A DNA stretch of 36,891 nt, taken from assembly GCF_000716545.1 (NCBI RefSeq), contig NZ_JNWZ01000088.1, positions 1-36,891 on the forward strand. Direction: 5' to 3'. A model generated the notes under the pieces. It was not told the DNA's origin. It ran no database searches and worked only from the letters and a program-made list of their open reading frames with translations. This stretch comes from Kitasatospora phosalacinea. Its GTDB lineage: Bacteria > Actinomycetota > Actinomycetes > Streptomycetales > Streptomycetaceae. The translations under genes were made by a program, and so were the position numbers. This document shows, in pieces, positions 8,471 through 16,865 of this stretch. The number at the start of each line of letters is the position of its first letter. Within the stretch, counting starts at the first letter, position 1.

Positions 8471-8597
8471 AGGGTGAACAGGCCGGAACGGCGGGGGGGG
8501 GGGCCCCGGCGGCTCCCCCCCCCACCCCCGGCCGGGGGCCGCCCCCCGCGGGCCGGGCGGGGGGGCGCCCCCCCCGCCGTTCCGGCCTGTTCACCCT
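8471..8597. repeat. 127-bp GC-extreme inverted repeat (30-bp perfect arms) cutting DUF3052
   Basis: Arms 8471-8500 and 8568-8597 are perfectly complementary over 30 bp. Their outer part contains AGGGTGAACAGGCC. The 67-bp centre is almost pure G and C, with an 11-G run (8493-8503), a 9-C run (8515-8523) and a nested 9-bp inverted repeat at 8541-8549 and 8558-8566. The right outer edge falls exactly where DUF3052 homology stops. It does not resemble the neat terminators elsewhere in this window. It may be a fold-back assembly artefact or a real palindrome left by a deletion. Confidence 0.85.
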
Positions 8598-8852
8598 CGC
8601 CAGGTACTCCAGGGCGTCGACCAGGGCGTCGGTGAGATCCCCGTCCTCGTCGCGGTGCCACAGCAGGACGCCGTCGGCGACGTCGTCGTAGTCCTCGTCG
8701 ACGAGTTCGGTGCCAGTGATGTCCTCGATGCCCTCGCGGAGCGCCTGGTCACTGTCTTCGTCGTACCCGAGCTCCTGAATGATCTGGCCCTCTTCGAAGC
8801 CGAGACGAAGCGCCGGGTTGGACTTGTCCGCGGGGTCCGCGGTCGCGCTCAC
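8598..8852 (-). pseudogene. DUF3052 protein, truncated after codon 85 (broken or mis-assembled)
   Basis: The start is GTG 8852 with GGAGG 8 nt upstream. The first 85 codons match the DUF3052 family well: SATADPADKSNPALRLGFEE, then [39 protein letters not shown] and [16 protein letters not shown]. Family members are normally about 130-150 residues (from memory) and continue with a segment containing a W(V/L)LTPK-like strand. Here, at codon 86, the sequence passes into the inverted repeat and becomes a Gly/Pro/Arg-rich translation with no family resemblance. No stop codon occurs, so the frame runs on into the peroxiredoxin, giving a theoretical 317-residue fusion. The function of DUF3052 is unknown. 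Either the C-terminal half was deleted in this strain or the assembly is wrong here. Confidence 0.7.
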
Positions 8853-9320
8853 GGGAATAACCTCCAGTATTCGGCCCGGCATCCATGCCGGGGCTGTGGC
8901 CGTAGTCCACACGGGAGCGGCGGTTCGCGCAAGTACCCGACCCCCGATCCCACCCAAAGGTTGACGTGTCGCCGGGCGACACGCCGCCCACTGTGGCAGT
9001 GAACACACCCATATGTCCCTGTCCGTACCGACAAGGATGCTTCGTCTCGTACCCGCCCGCGGCCGGTTCACCCGCCGTACGCCTGCCCGAGATGCGAACG
9101 GCATTCGGGTCAGGGCTGGGTGCGGGCGTAAAGTCTCCTGTTGGCCCTCATCCCGGTCGGCCGACATCGTCCGCCCGGGGTCCCAGGTCGGACCACCTCC
9201 TGACCGTACCGTCCACCAGGCGGAACGGTTACCGATCGGTAGAGATGACGGATCTCCGAACGCGGTAGCACGATGGAGGCGGCGCGACAACTCAGTTTCG
9301 ACCGACAGTGAAGGAACAGC
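8853..9320. promoter_or_regulatory. 468-bp divergent intergenic region (DUF3052 / aceE) with two palindromes
   Basis: No gene is seen. A minus-strand promoter for DUF3052 may be TTGCGC (8927-8932) and TGGACT (8904-8909), spaced 17 nt. A palindrome with 9-bp arms, CGTGTCGCC-G-GGCGACACG, lies at 8965-8983. A perfect 12-bp palindrome TACCGATCGGTA lies at 9230-9241, about 80 bp before the aceE start. I could not assign a convincing aceE -10/-35 pair. Both palindromes are candidate operators. Confidence 0.4.
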
Positions 9321-12071
9321 GTGGCTTCCGGATCCGATCGCAACCCGATCATCATTGGCGGCCTCCCGAGCCAGGTCCCGGACTTCGATCCCGAGGAGAC
9401 CGCGGAGTGGCTGGAGTCGCTTGACGCTGCCATCGACGAGCGCGGGCGCGAGCGCGCCCGCTACCTGATGCTGCGGCTGATCGAGCGCGCCCGTGAAAAG
9501 CGTGTCGCCGTGCCCGAGATGCGCAGCACGGACTACGTCAACACCATCGCGACCAAGGACGAGCCGTTCTTCCCCGGCAACGAGGAGATCGAGCGCAAGA
9601 TCCTGAACGCGACGCGCTGGAACGCGGCCGTCATGGTCTCCCGCGCCCAGCGTCCCGGCATCGGCGTCGGCGGCCACATCGCCACCTTCGCCTCCTCCGC
9701 GTCCCTGTACGACGTGGGCTTCAACTACTTCTTCCGCGGCAAGGACGCCGACGGCGAGTCCGGCGACCAGGTCTTCTTCCAGGGCCACGCCTCGCCGGGC
9801 ATCTACGCCCGCGCCTTCCTGCTGGACCGGCTGACCGAGCAGCAGCTCGACGCCTTCCGCCAGGAGAAGTCCAAGGCGCCGTACGGCCTGTCCAGCTACC
9901 CGCACCCGCGGCTGATGCCGGACTTCTGGGAGTTCCCGACCGTCTCGATGGGCCTCGGCCCGCTCGGCGCGATCTACCAGGCCCGGATGAACCGCTACCT
10001 GGAGCACCGGGGCATCAAGGACACCTCCGACTCGCAGGTGTACGCCTTCCTCGGCGACGGCGAGATGGACGAGCCCGAGTCGCTCGGCCAGCTCTCGCTG
10101 GCGGCCCGCGAGGGCCTGGACAACCTGACCTTCGTGGTGAACTGCAACCTGCAGCGCCTGGACGGCCCGGTCCGCGGCAACGGCAAGATCATCCAGGAGC
10201 TGGAGTCGCAGTTCCGCGGCGCCGGCTGGAACGTCATCAAGCTGATCTGGGACCGCTCCTGGGACCCGCTGCTGGCCCAGGACCGCGACGGCGTCCTGGT
10301 CAACAAGCTGAACACCACCCCGGACGGCCAGTTCCAGACGTACGCCACCGAGTCCGGCGCGTACATCCGCGAGCACTTCTTCGGCGGCGACCTGCGCCTG
10401 CGCGCGATGGTCGAGAACATGTCGGACCACCAGATCCAGCACCTGGGCCGCGGCGGCCACGACCACCGCAAGGTCTACGCCGCGTTCAAGGCCGCCCGCG
10501 AGCACAAGGGCCAGCCGACCGTCATCCTGGCGCAGACCGTCAAGGGCTGGACGCTGGGCCCCAACTTCGAGGGCCGCAACGCCACCCACCAGATGAAGAA
10601 GCTGACGGTCGAGGACCTCAAGCGCTTCCGCGACCGGCTGCACCTGCCGATCACCGACAAGCAGCTGGACGAGGGCTACCCGCCCTACTACCACCCGGGC
10701 CGCAACTCGGAGGAGATCCAGTACATGCACGACCGCCGGCAGGAGCTCGGCGGCTACGTGCCCACCCGCAAGGTGCGCCCGCGCAAGCTCGAACTGCCGG
10801 GCGACGACGCGTACAAGGCGGTCAAGAAGGGCTCCGGCAACCAGACCATCGCCACCACCATGGCGTTCGTCCGGGTGCTCAAGGACCTGATGCGCGACAA
10901 GGGCATCGGCAACCGCTTCGTGCCGATCGCGCCCGACGAGTACCGCACCTTCGGCATGGACTCGCTGTTCCCGTCCGCCAAGATCTACAACCCGCTCGGC
11001 CAGACCTACGAGTCGGTCGACCGCGAGCTGCTGCTGGCGTACAAGGAGTCCCCGTCCGGCCAGATGCTGCACGACGGCATCTCCGAGGCCGGCTGCACCG
11101 CCTCGCTGATCGCGGCCGGCTCCTCGTACGCCACGCACGGCGAGCCGCTGATCCCGGTGTACGTCTTCTACTCGATGTTCGGGTTCCAGCGCACCGGCGA
11201 CCAGTTCTGGCAGATGGCCGACCAGCTGGCCCGCGGCTTCGTGATCGGCGCCACCGCCGGCCGCACCACCCTGACCGGTGAGGGCCTGCAGCACGCCGAC
11301 GGCCACTCGCACCTGCTGGCCTCCACCAACCCCGGCGTGGTCGCCTACGACCCGGCCTACGGGTACGAGATCGCGCACATCGTCCAGGACGGCCTGCGCC
11401 GCATGTACGGCTCCTCCGCCGAGCACCCGCACGGCGAGGACGTCTTCTACTACATGACGGTCTACAACGAGCCGATCAAGATGCCGGCCGAGCCGGAGGG
11501 CGTGGACGTCGACGGCATCCTCAAGGGCCTCTACCGGCTCAAGGAGGGCGAGGGCGGCCAGATCCCGGCGCAGGTCCTCGCCTCCGGCGTGGCGGTGCCG
11601 TGGGCCCTGGAGGCCCAGCGCATCCTCGCCGAGGAGTGGAACGTCAAGGCGGACGTCTGGTCGGCGACCTCCTGGAACGAGCTGCGCCGCGACGCCGTCG
11701 AGGCGGAGGAGTTCAACCTGCTGCACCCCGAGGAGCCGCAGCGCGTCCCGTACGTGACCACCAAGCTCTCCGGGGCCGAGGGTCCGTTCGTGGCCGTCTC
11801 CGACTGGATGCGCGCCGTCCCGGACCAGATCGCCCGCTGGGTCCCCGGCCAGTACCAGTCCCTGGGCGCCGACGGCTTCGGCTTCGCCGACACCCGCGGC
11901 GCGGCCCGTCGCTTCTTCCACATCGACGCCCAGTCGATCGTCCTGGGCACGCTCACCGAGCTGGCCAAGCAGGGCAAGATCGACCGCTCGGCGCTGAAGG
12001 ACGCGATCGACCGCTACCAGCTGCTCGACGTGGCGGCGGCCGACCCGGGCGCCGCGGGCGGCGACGCGTAA
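9321..12071 (+). CDS. aceE: Pyruvate dehydrogenase E1 component, homodimeric AceE type
   Basis: This 916-residue thiamine diphosphate enzyme decarboxylates pyruvate and passes the acetyl group to the lipoyl E2 of the pyruvate dehydrogenase complex, feeding acetyl-CoA to the TCA cycle and fatty acid synthesis. The ThDP/Mg motif is clear near residues 247-290: [12 protein letters not shown] and, about 30 residues on, [14 protein letters not shown]. Other AceE landmarks are [41 protein letters not shown] and the late [21 protein letters not shown]. Length is close to E. coli AceE (887). GTG 9321 has AAGGA 5 nt upstream. It is monocistronic, with terminators right after it. The E2 and E3 genes are not in the window. 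In actinobacteria this single-chain E1 works in a mixed pyruvate/2-oxoglutarate dehydrogenase complex. Confidence 0.97.
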   Translation: MASGSDRNPIIIGGLPSQVPDFDPEETAEWLESLDAAIDERGRERARYLMLRLIERAREKRVAVPEMRSTDYVNTIATKDEPFFPGNEEIERKILNATRWNAAVMVSRAQRPGIGVGGHIATFASSASLYDVGFNYFFRGKDADGESGDQVFFQGHASPGIYARAFLLDRLTEQQLDAFRQEKSKAPYGLSSYPHPRLMPDFWEFPTVSMGLGPLGAIYQARMNRYLEHRGIKDTSDSQVYAFLGDGEMDEPESLGQLSLAAREGLDNLTFVVNCNLQRLDGPVRGNGKIIQELESQFRGAGWNVIKLIWDRSWDPLLAQDRDGVLVNKLNTTPDGQFQTYATESGAYIREHFFGGDLRLRAMVENMSDHQIQHLGRGGHDHRKVYAAFKAAREHKGQPTVILAQTVKGWTLGPNFEGRNATHQMKKLTVEDLKRFRDRLHLPITDKQLDEGYPPYYHPGRNSEEIQYMHDRRQELGGYVPTRKVRPRKLELPGDDAYKAVKKGSGNQTIATTMAFVRVLKDLMRDKGIGNRFVPIAPDEYRTFGMDSLFPSAKIYNPLGQTYESVDRELLLAYKESPSGQMLHDGISEAGCTASLIAAGSSYATHGEPLIPVYVFYSMFGFQRTGDQFWQMADQLARGFVIGATAGRTTLTGEGLQHADGHSHLLASTNPGVVAYDPAYGYEIAHIVQDGLRRMYGSSAEHPHGEDVFYYMTVYNEPIKMPAEPEGVDVDGILKGLYRLKEGEGGQIPAQVLASGVAVPWALEAQRILAEEWNVKADVWSATSWNELRRDAVEAEEFNLLHPEEPQRVPYVTTKLSGAEGPFVAVSDWMRAVPDQIARWVPGQYQSLGADGFGFADTRGAARRFFHIDAQSIVLGTLTELAKQGKIDRSALKDAIDRYQLLDVAAADPGAAGGDA

Positions 12072-12090
12072 GCACCGCCTAGCGCGAAGG

Positions 12091-12127
12091 TCCGCCCGAG
12101 GAGGGAGTTCTCTCCCCGGGCGGATTT
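12091..12127 (+). terminator. aceE terminator with T-tract
   Basis: TCCGCCCG (12091-12098) pairs with CGGGCGGA ending at 12124, with further pairing of GGGAG and CTCCC inside. TTTT follows at 12124-12127. This is the only terminator in the window with a clear T-run, and it lies 20 nt after the aceE stop. Confidence 0.75.
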
Positions 12128-12152
12128 TCGTTCGTGCGTGGTCGTCCGCGCA

Positions 12153-12181
12153 GTTCCCCGCGCCCGCCAGGGGCGCGGAAC
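12153..12181. repeat. Streptomycete intergenic GTTCCCCGCGCCC hairpin repeat, copy 1
   Basis: GTTCCCCGCGCCC (12153-12165) pairs with GGGCGCGGAAC (12171-12181), leaving a 2-nt bulge. The same core recurs at 23422-23479. From memory, elements with this GCGC-AGTTCCCCGCGCCC core are abundant between convergent genes in Streptomyces genomes. Confidence 0.6.
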
Positions 12182-12208
12182 CGGGCGAACGGCCACGCGC
12201 GGAGAGCA

Positions 12209-12250
12209 GGACCCGCCCGGGGAGGGGGCGTCCCCTCCCCGGGCGGGTCC
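12209..12250 (-). terminator. Terminator of the MFS exporter gene, perfect 19-bp stem
   Basis: Arms 12209-12227 and 12232-12250 are perfectly complementary with a 4-nt loop (GCGT). It starts 14 nt beyond the exporter stop codon, and no U-tract follows. With the aceE terminator and the hairpin repeat, three stem-loops are stacked in this 190-bp gap. Confidence 0.8.
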
Positions 12251-12264
12251 CCGGTGCGGCGGGC

Positions 12265-13863
12265 TCAGATGTGGACCGAGGGGCCCGTCTCGTTCACGCC
12301 GCGGCGGGTGAGCAGGCCCAGGCCCGCCGCCGCCAGGGCGACGACCGCGGCGACCACGAAGGCCACGCTCATGCCGCTGACGAACGAGGAGTGGACGGCG
12401 TCGGCGATGCCCCGCACGACGGTGTCCGGGGTGCCCGGCCCGAGGTCGGCCGCCTTCGGGGCGATGCCGAGCTGCGCGCCCTGCTTGAGCAGTTCGCCCT
12501 GTGGGCCGCCGGGCAGCGGCCCGCCGGTCGCGGTCTCCCACTTGCCGGGCAGCGCGCCGGTGACCTTGGAGGCCATCACCGCGCCGAGGACGGCGGTGCC
12601 GAGGCTGCCGCCGACCTGCATGGCGGCCTGCTGCAGGCCGCCGGCCACGCCGGACAGCTCCATCGGGGCGTTGCCGACGATGACGTCGGTGGCGCCGACC
12701 ATGACCGGGCTGAGGCCCAGGCCCATCAGCAGGAACCAGAGCGACATCACGCCGGTGCCGGAGCCGGTGTCCAGGGTGGACATGCCGAGCATCGCGGCGG
12801 TGGTGAGCACCATGCCGCCGACGATCGGGATGCGCGGCCCGACCTTGCCGATCAGGAAGCCGGCCACCGGCGCGCCGACGATCATCATGCCGGTCATCGG
12901 GAGCAGGTGGACGCCCGCGTCGACCGGCGCCATCCCGTGCACGTTCTGCAGGTAGAAGGTGACGAAGAAGATGCCGCCGAAGAAGGCGAAGGCCATCAGC
13001 ACCATCAGCAGGGTGCCGGCCGAGAGCGGCACCGAGCGGAACAGCGAGAGCGGGATCAGCGGCTCCTTGGCGTACTTCTGCCAGACCGCGAAGAACACCA
13101 GGGCGAGCAGCGCGCCGCCGAGGAACAGCAGGGTGGCGGGGTCGGCCCAGCCCCAGGTCGGGGCCTTGATGATGCCCCAGACCAGCATGAACATCGCGCC
13201 GGAGAGCAGCACGATGCCGGGGATGTCGAAGGACTTGGCGGCGTTCTCGGCGCGGACGTCCTTGAGCACCAGCAGGCCCAGCACCAGGGCGATGACGCCG
13301 ACCGGGATGTTGATGTAGAACACCGACTCCCAGTTGACGTGCTCGACCAGCAGGCCGCCGACGATCGGGCCGGCCGCGGTGGAGGCGCCGATGACACCGC
13401 CCCAGATGCCGATCGCCATGTTGAGCTTCTCGGCGGGGAACGCCCCGCGCAGCAGGCCGAGCGCGGCGGGCTGGAGCAGCGCGCCGAACAGGCCCTGCAG
13501 CACCCGGAAGAGGATCACCTGCTGGATCGAGCCGGCGAAGCCGATCGCGGCGGAGGTGGCGGCGAAGCCGACCGCGCCGACCAGGAAGGTGGTCTTGTGG
13601 CCGAACCGGTCGCCGATCTTGCCGGCCGTGATCAGGAAGACCGCGAGGGCCAGCAGGTAGCCGGAGGTAACCCACTGGATGTCGGAGGGGGTCGCGTCCA
13701 GGTCCTTGGCGATGGCCGGGTTGGCGATGGCGACGACGGTGCCGTCGAGGGCGACCATCATGACGCCCACGGCGACGGTGAGCAGCGTCAGCCAGGGGTG
13801 CCCCCGCAGCCGGCCGCCGGCGGACGGAGCCGCTTCCTTGTCGAGTACTACGGACTGGCTCAT
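12265..13863 (-). CDS. MFS drug exporter, DHA2 / EmrB-QacA type, 14 TM
   Basis: A 532-residue proton-driven exporter of the DHA2 family. It begins in the membrane core with LTLLTVAVGVMMVALDGTVVAIANPAIAKDL-type sequence near residues 25-50, which carries motif D1. It continues with motif A (GKIGDRFGHK) and antiporter motif C (TAAGPIVGGLLVEHVNW). The hydrophobic pattern and length fit 14 membrane helices. Substrates cannot be predicted beyond lipophilic toxic compounds or an endogenous antibiotic. ATG 13863 has GGGGAAG about 9 nt upstream. It is divergent from a TetR regulator gene 202 bp away, and its promoter carries a palindrome in the spacer, so repression by that TetR and induction by ligand is the natural model. 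Confidence 0.93.
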   Translation of the reverse strand: MSQSVVLDKEAAPSAGGRLRGHPWLTLLTVAVGVMMVALDGTVVAIANPAIAKDLDATPSDIQWVTSGYLLALAVFLITAGKIGDRFGHKTTFLVGAVGFAATSAAIGFAGSIQQVILFRVLQGLFGALLQPAALGLLRGAFPAEKLNMAIGIWGGVIGASTAAGPIVGGLLVEHVNWESVFYINIPVGVIALVLGLLVLKDVRAENAAKSFDIPGIVLLSGAMFMLVWGIIKAPTWGWADPATLLFLGGALLALVFFAVWQKYAKEPLIPLSLFRSVPLSAGTLLMVLMAFAFFGGIFFVTFYLQNVHGMAPVDAGVHLLPMTGMMIVGAPVAGFLIGKVGPRIPIVGGMVLTTAAMLGMSTLDTGSGTGVMSLWFLLMGLGLSPVMVGATDVIVGNAPMELSGVAGGLQQAAMQVGGSLGTAVLGAVMASKVTGALPGKWETATGGPLPGGPQGELLKQGAQLGIAPKAADLGPGTPDTVVRGIADAVHSSFVSGMSVAFVVAAVVALAAAGLGLLTRRGVNETGPSVHI

Positions 13864-13980
13864 GTCTCGGGACTTCCCCGTTCGTGTGGTGTCGCTGGAA
13901 CCGCTGGGAACGAAAACGGCGGCGTCCGGCCCCCGCCCGTCCCCACGAGCTCCAAGGCGGACGGGCACCGCTCCCGCGGA

Positions 13981-14009
13981 ACATTATGTCAGCTACTGAC
14001 ATTCGACAA
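13981..14009 (-). promoter_or_regulatory. MFS exporter promoter with TetR-type operator filling the spacer
   Basis: On the minus strand TTGTCG (14004-14009) and TAATGT (13981-13986) are spaced by exactly 17 nt. A palindrome ATGTCAG-CTA-CTGACAT (13986-14002) fills the spacer and touches the -10 box. Binding there would block RNA polymerase. This is the best promoter/operator in the window. Confidence 0.75.
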
Positions 14010-14011
14010 AC

Positions 14012-14027
14012 GGTGACTCCTGTCACC
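14012..14027. promoter_or_regulatory. Second inverted repeat in the tetR-exporter gap
   Basis: GGTGAC (14012-14017) and GTCACC (14022-14027) form a perfect 6-bp inverted repeat around TCCT, just outside the exporter -35 box and upstream of the tetR promoter. It may be a second, autoregulatory site, but the sequence differs from the first palindrome. Confidence 0.35.
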
Positions 14028-14065
14028 TGATGCCAGTTCGCGATCCCGGCGCTATCGTTGGCCCC

Positions 14066-14719
14066 ATGGCCACCCCCACCACCGCCGCCGACCCGCAGCC
14101 CCTCGGCCTGCGCGAACGCAAGAAGCGGCGCACCCGGGACGCCCTGGTCGACGCCGCCCACCGGCTGTTCCTCTGCCACGGCTACGGACGCACCACGGTC
14201 GACGAGATCGCGTCCGAGGTGGAGGTCTCCCAGCGCACCTTCTTCCGGTACTTCGCCAACAAGGAGGAGGTCGCCCTCGCCGTGCTGGCCGGGGCCGAGG
14301 AGGCGTTCCTGGAGTGCCTGCGCGCCCGCCCCGCCGGGGAGAACCCGCTGGAGGCGATGCGCGGCGCGGTCCGCGAGGTCTGGCAGAGCGTCGACCGCGG
14401 GGAGGGCACCGGCCCGGCCGCGCTGGAGCTGTTCGAACTGATCGAGTCCACCCCGACGCTGCTCGCCGCCCACCTGCGGCACACCATCCAGCAGGAGGTC
14501 GAGGTCGCCCGGATCCTCGCCGAGCGCGAGGGCCTCGACCCGGCCGTCGACCTGCGCCCCCGCCTGCTGGCCGCCGTGTTCGGCACCGTGGTGCGGATCT
14601 CGCACCTCTCCTACGCCGCCGCCCCGGCCACCGACAGCCACTCCATGGACGGCATGCTGGCCCTGATAGAGCGCCACTTCGACCAGTTGGGCCCGGCCCT
14701 GGCCGGCTCCTGGCGCTGA
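14066..14719 (+). CDS. TetR-family transcriptional regulator
   Basis: This 217-residue regulator has an N-terminal helix-turn-helix at about residues 20-65 (RERKKRRTRDALVDAAHRLF, then TTVDEIASEVEVSQRTFFRYFANKEEV), which is the TetR signature. The C-terminal ligand domain is variable. ATG 14066 has no ribosome site, but TATCGT at 14053-14058 lies exactly 7 nt upstream, so the mRNA is probably leaderless. It is divergent from the DHA2 exporter and probably represses it through the palindrome at 13986-14002. The ligand is presumably a drug or a metabolite that the exporter carries. The two-component system follows 77 bp later on the same strand but has its own promoter-like box. Confidence 0.9.
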   Translation: MATPTTAADPQPLGLRERKKRRTRDALVDAAHRLFLCHGYGRTTVDEIASEVEVSQRTFFRYFANKEEVALAVLAGAEEAFLECLRARPAGENPLEAMRGAVREVWQSVDRGEGTGPAALELFELIESTPTLLAAHLRHTIQQEVEVARILAEREGLDPAVDLRPRLLAAVFGTVVRISHLSYAAAPATDSHSMDGMLALIERHFDQLGPALAGSWR

Positions 14720-14796
14720 CCCCCTACCGGGGAGGGACCCGGACGGGCTACCCGGGTATGAGGACACCGGCCCGTCCCCGTCCTACCCTCGGCCCG

Positions 14797-16065
14797 GTGA
14801 CCCCCTGGAAAGAGTTCCTCCGCGCCCTCACCGAGCCCCTCGACGACCACCGCCCGCCGCTGGCGACGGCCCGCCGGAGATGGGTCCGGGTGCTCCCGTA
14901 CGCGCTGGTGCTGGCCGCGATCGGCTCCCTGCTGCCCACCGGCATCGTGACACTCACCCGGTCCTACGGGGTGGACCCCTCGCTGGCCACCGCGCTCGCC
15001 GTGGTGCAGTCCGGAACGCTGGCCCTGGCGCTGACCCGGCCGCTGCTCGCCTGGCAGCTGGTCGCGCCGTCGGTGCTGGTCGGCGCGGTCGCCACGCACG
15101 GCGCCGCCGCGGACCAGCCCTGGCCGTGGCCGGCCCCCACGCTGCTGGCGTACCTGTTCCTGATGGTGCTGCTGGCGGTCCGCGAGCGCGGCCGGACCCT
15201 GCTCGCCGTCTGGGTCGTCACCTTCCTCGGCGGCAGCCTGAGCTGGACGGTCTTCAACGAGCACTTCGACGGCACCTCGGTGGTCGTCACCGCGCTGTCC
15301 GGGGTGGTCCTGCTGCTCGGCTGGAGCCTGCGCGGACGCGGCGAGGCCAAGCGGCTGCTGGCCGAGCAGGAGCAGATCTCCGGGACCGAACGGGCCCGGC
15401 GCACCCTGCTGGAGGAACGCGCCCGGATCGCCCGCGAGTTGCACGACGTGGTCGCCCACCACATGTCGGTGATCACCGTCCAGGCCGACAGCGCCCCGTA
15501 CCGGATCGAGGGCCTGCCCCCGGCCGCCGTCGAGGAGTTCGGGCAGATCGCCGCCGCCGCGCGCGGCTCGCTCGCCGAGATGCGCCGCCTGCTGGGGGTG
15601 CTGCGGGCCGCCGGGAGCGCCCCCGACAAGGCGCCGCAGCCCGGCCTGGCCGACCTGCCGAAGCTGCTCGCCACCGTCGGCCAGGCCGGGGTGCGGGCCG
15701 AACTCGCCCTCGGGGACGGGGTGTCCGAGCTCGGCCCGGTGCCCGAGGCGGTCGGCCTGTCCGCGTACCGGATCGTCCAGGAGGCGCTGGCCAACGTCGT
15801 CCGGCACGCCCCCGGAGCCGCCGCCGAGGTGCGGCTCTCCACCGCGGACGGCACGCTGGCCCTGACCGTCCGCAACGACCCGCCGCCCGGCCGGGCCCGT
15901 GCCGTCGAGACCTCCGGCGGCACCGGGCAGGGGCTGGTCGGAATGCGCGAGCGCGTCCGCCTGCTGTCCGGCACGCTGGACACCGGCCCGACCGCCGACG
16001 GAGGCTACCGGGTGACCGCCGTCCTGCCGCTGGACGGCACCGTCCCGGGGGAGGGCACCGCATGA
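14797..16065 (+). CDS. Sensor histidine kinase, NarL/DesK type (HisKA_3)
   Basis: A 422-residue membrane kinase. The N-terminal 190 residues hold about five to six hydrophobic segments and no obvious extracellular sensor domain, typical of intramembrane-sensing kinases. The dimerisation domain has ARIARELHDVVAHHMSVI, with phospho-acceptor His216. The ATPase domain shows the N box (YRIVQEALANVVRHA) and the G box (GTGQGLVGMRERV). GTG 14797 is chosen because TACCCT lies exactly 7 nt upstream and no ribosome site exists; ATG 14758 in frame is the alternative, adding 13 residues. The stop overlaps the regulator start by ATGA, so the two are translationally coupled. Signal unknown; cell envelope stress is a common cue for this class. 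Confidence 0.93.
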   Translation: MTPWKEFLRALTEPLDDHRPPLATARRRWVRVLPYALVLAAIGSLLPTGIVTLTRSYGVDPSLATALAVVQSGTLALALTRPLLAWQLVAPSVLVGAVATHGAAADQPWPWPAPTLLAYLFLMVLLAVRERGRTLLAVWVVTFLGGSLSWTVFNEHFDGTSVVVTALSGVVLLLGWSLRGRGEAKRLLAEQEQISGTERARRTLLEERARIARELHDVVAHHMSVITVQADSAPYRIEGLPPAAVEEFGQIAAAARGSLAEMRRLLGVLRAAGSAPDKAPQPGLADLPKLLATVGQAGVRAELALGDGVSELGPVPEAVGLSAYRIVQEALANVVRHAPGAAAEVRLSTADGTLALTVRNDPPPGRARAVETSGGTGQGLVGMRERVRLLSGTLDTGPTADGGYRVTAVLPLDGTVPGEGTA

Positions 16066-16739
16066 CCATCCGCGTCCTGATCGCCGACGACCAGGCGATG
16101 GTCCGCGCCGGGTTCGCCGCCCTGCTCAGCGCCCAGAGCGACATCGACGTGGTCGGCGACGCGGCCGACGGCCGGCAGGCCCTGGAGGTCAGCGGCCGCA
16201 CCCACCCCGACGTGGTCCTGATGGACGTCCGGATGCCCGAGATGGACGGCCTGGAGGCCGCCCGCCGCCTGCTCGACCCCCCGCCCGGCGTGGTCCACCG
16301 GCCGCGTGTCCTGATGCTCACCACCTTCGACGTCGACGACTACGTGTACGAGGCGCTGCGGGCCGGCGCCAGCGGCTTCCTGCTCAAGGACGCCCCGCCG
16401 GCCGACCTGATCTCCGCCGTCCGGGTCGTCGCCGCCGGCGACGCGCTGCTCGCGCCCTCCGTCACCCGCCGCCTGATCGCCGACTTCGCCCGCAACCGCC
16501 CCGCGCCGCGCCGCGACCCGCGGCTGCGCCTCAACGGCCTCACCCCGCGCGAGACCGAGGTCCTCGAACTGATCGCCCGCGGCCTGTCCAACCAGGAGAT
16601 CGCCGCCCGCCTCGTCCTCGCCGAGCAGACCGTCAAGACCCACATCGGCCGCATCCTCGCCAAGCTCGACCTCCGCGACCGCGCCCAGGCCGTCGTCCTC
16701 GCCTACGAGAGCGGCCTGGTCCAGCCCGGCGCGCAGTAG
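16062..16739 (+). CDS. Response regulator, NarL/FixJ family
   Basis: This 225-residue regulator has a receiver domain at residues 3-120 (acidic pocket Asp9-Asp10, phosphorylation site Asp55 in LMDVRMPEMDG, switch residue in LMLTTFD, Lys in FLLKDAPP). A LuxR-type helix-turn-helix lies at about 160-215 (LTPRETEVLELIARGLSNQEIA, then TVKTHIGRILAKL). All key residues are present. It overlaps the histidine kinase gene by 4 nt, which makes it that kinase's cognate partner. A pair of direct repeats 30-70 bp beyond its stop, in front of the DUF1023 hydrolase, is a plausible binding site. Confidence 0.95.
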   Translation: MTIRVLIADDQAMVRAGFAALLSAQSDIDVVGDAADGRQALEVSGRTHPDVVLMDVRMPEMDGLEAARRLLDPPPGVVHRPRVLMLTTFDVDDYVYEALRAGASGFLLKDAPPADLISAVRVVAAGDALLAPSVTRRLIADFARNRPAPRRDPRLRLNGLTPRETEVLELIARGLSNQEIAARLVLAEQTVKTHIGRILAKLDLRDRAQAVVLAYESGLVQPGAQ

Positions 16740-16768
16740 GACGGCCCCGCAGGCGCGCCCCTGCCCCT

Positions 16769-16807
16769 CCGGTATGACGCCCGGGTTGGCTCCCCGGTGT
16801 GACGCCC
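16769..16807 (+). promoter_or_regulatory. Direct repeat, candidate response-regulator box before the DUF1023 hydrolase
   Basis: CCGGTATGACGCCC (16769-16782) and CCGGTGTGACGCCC (16794-16807) differ at one base and are 25 bp apart. A TAGCTT box at 16826-16831 could be the -10 of the hydrolase gene, which has no -35 of its own. Repeats upstream of a promoter lacking a -35 box suit an activator such as the adjacent NarL-type regulator. Confidence 0.45.
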
Positions 16808-16865
16808 CCGCCGCCGCCCCCTCCCTAGCTTCCTCCCCGTTGCCGAACGAGCGGAGGAGGGCCGG

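Noticed and set aside
7899..11921. A 4-kb minus-strand open frame antisense to aceE
   Set aside because: Only its downstream end (peroxiredoxin and DUF3052) has family resemblance and start signals. The part opposite aceE is the low-information complement of a clearly coding gene.
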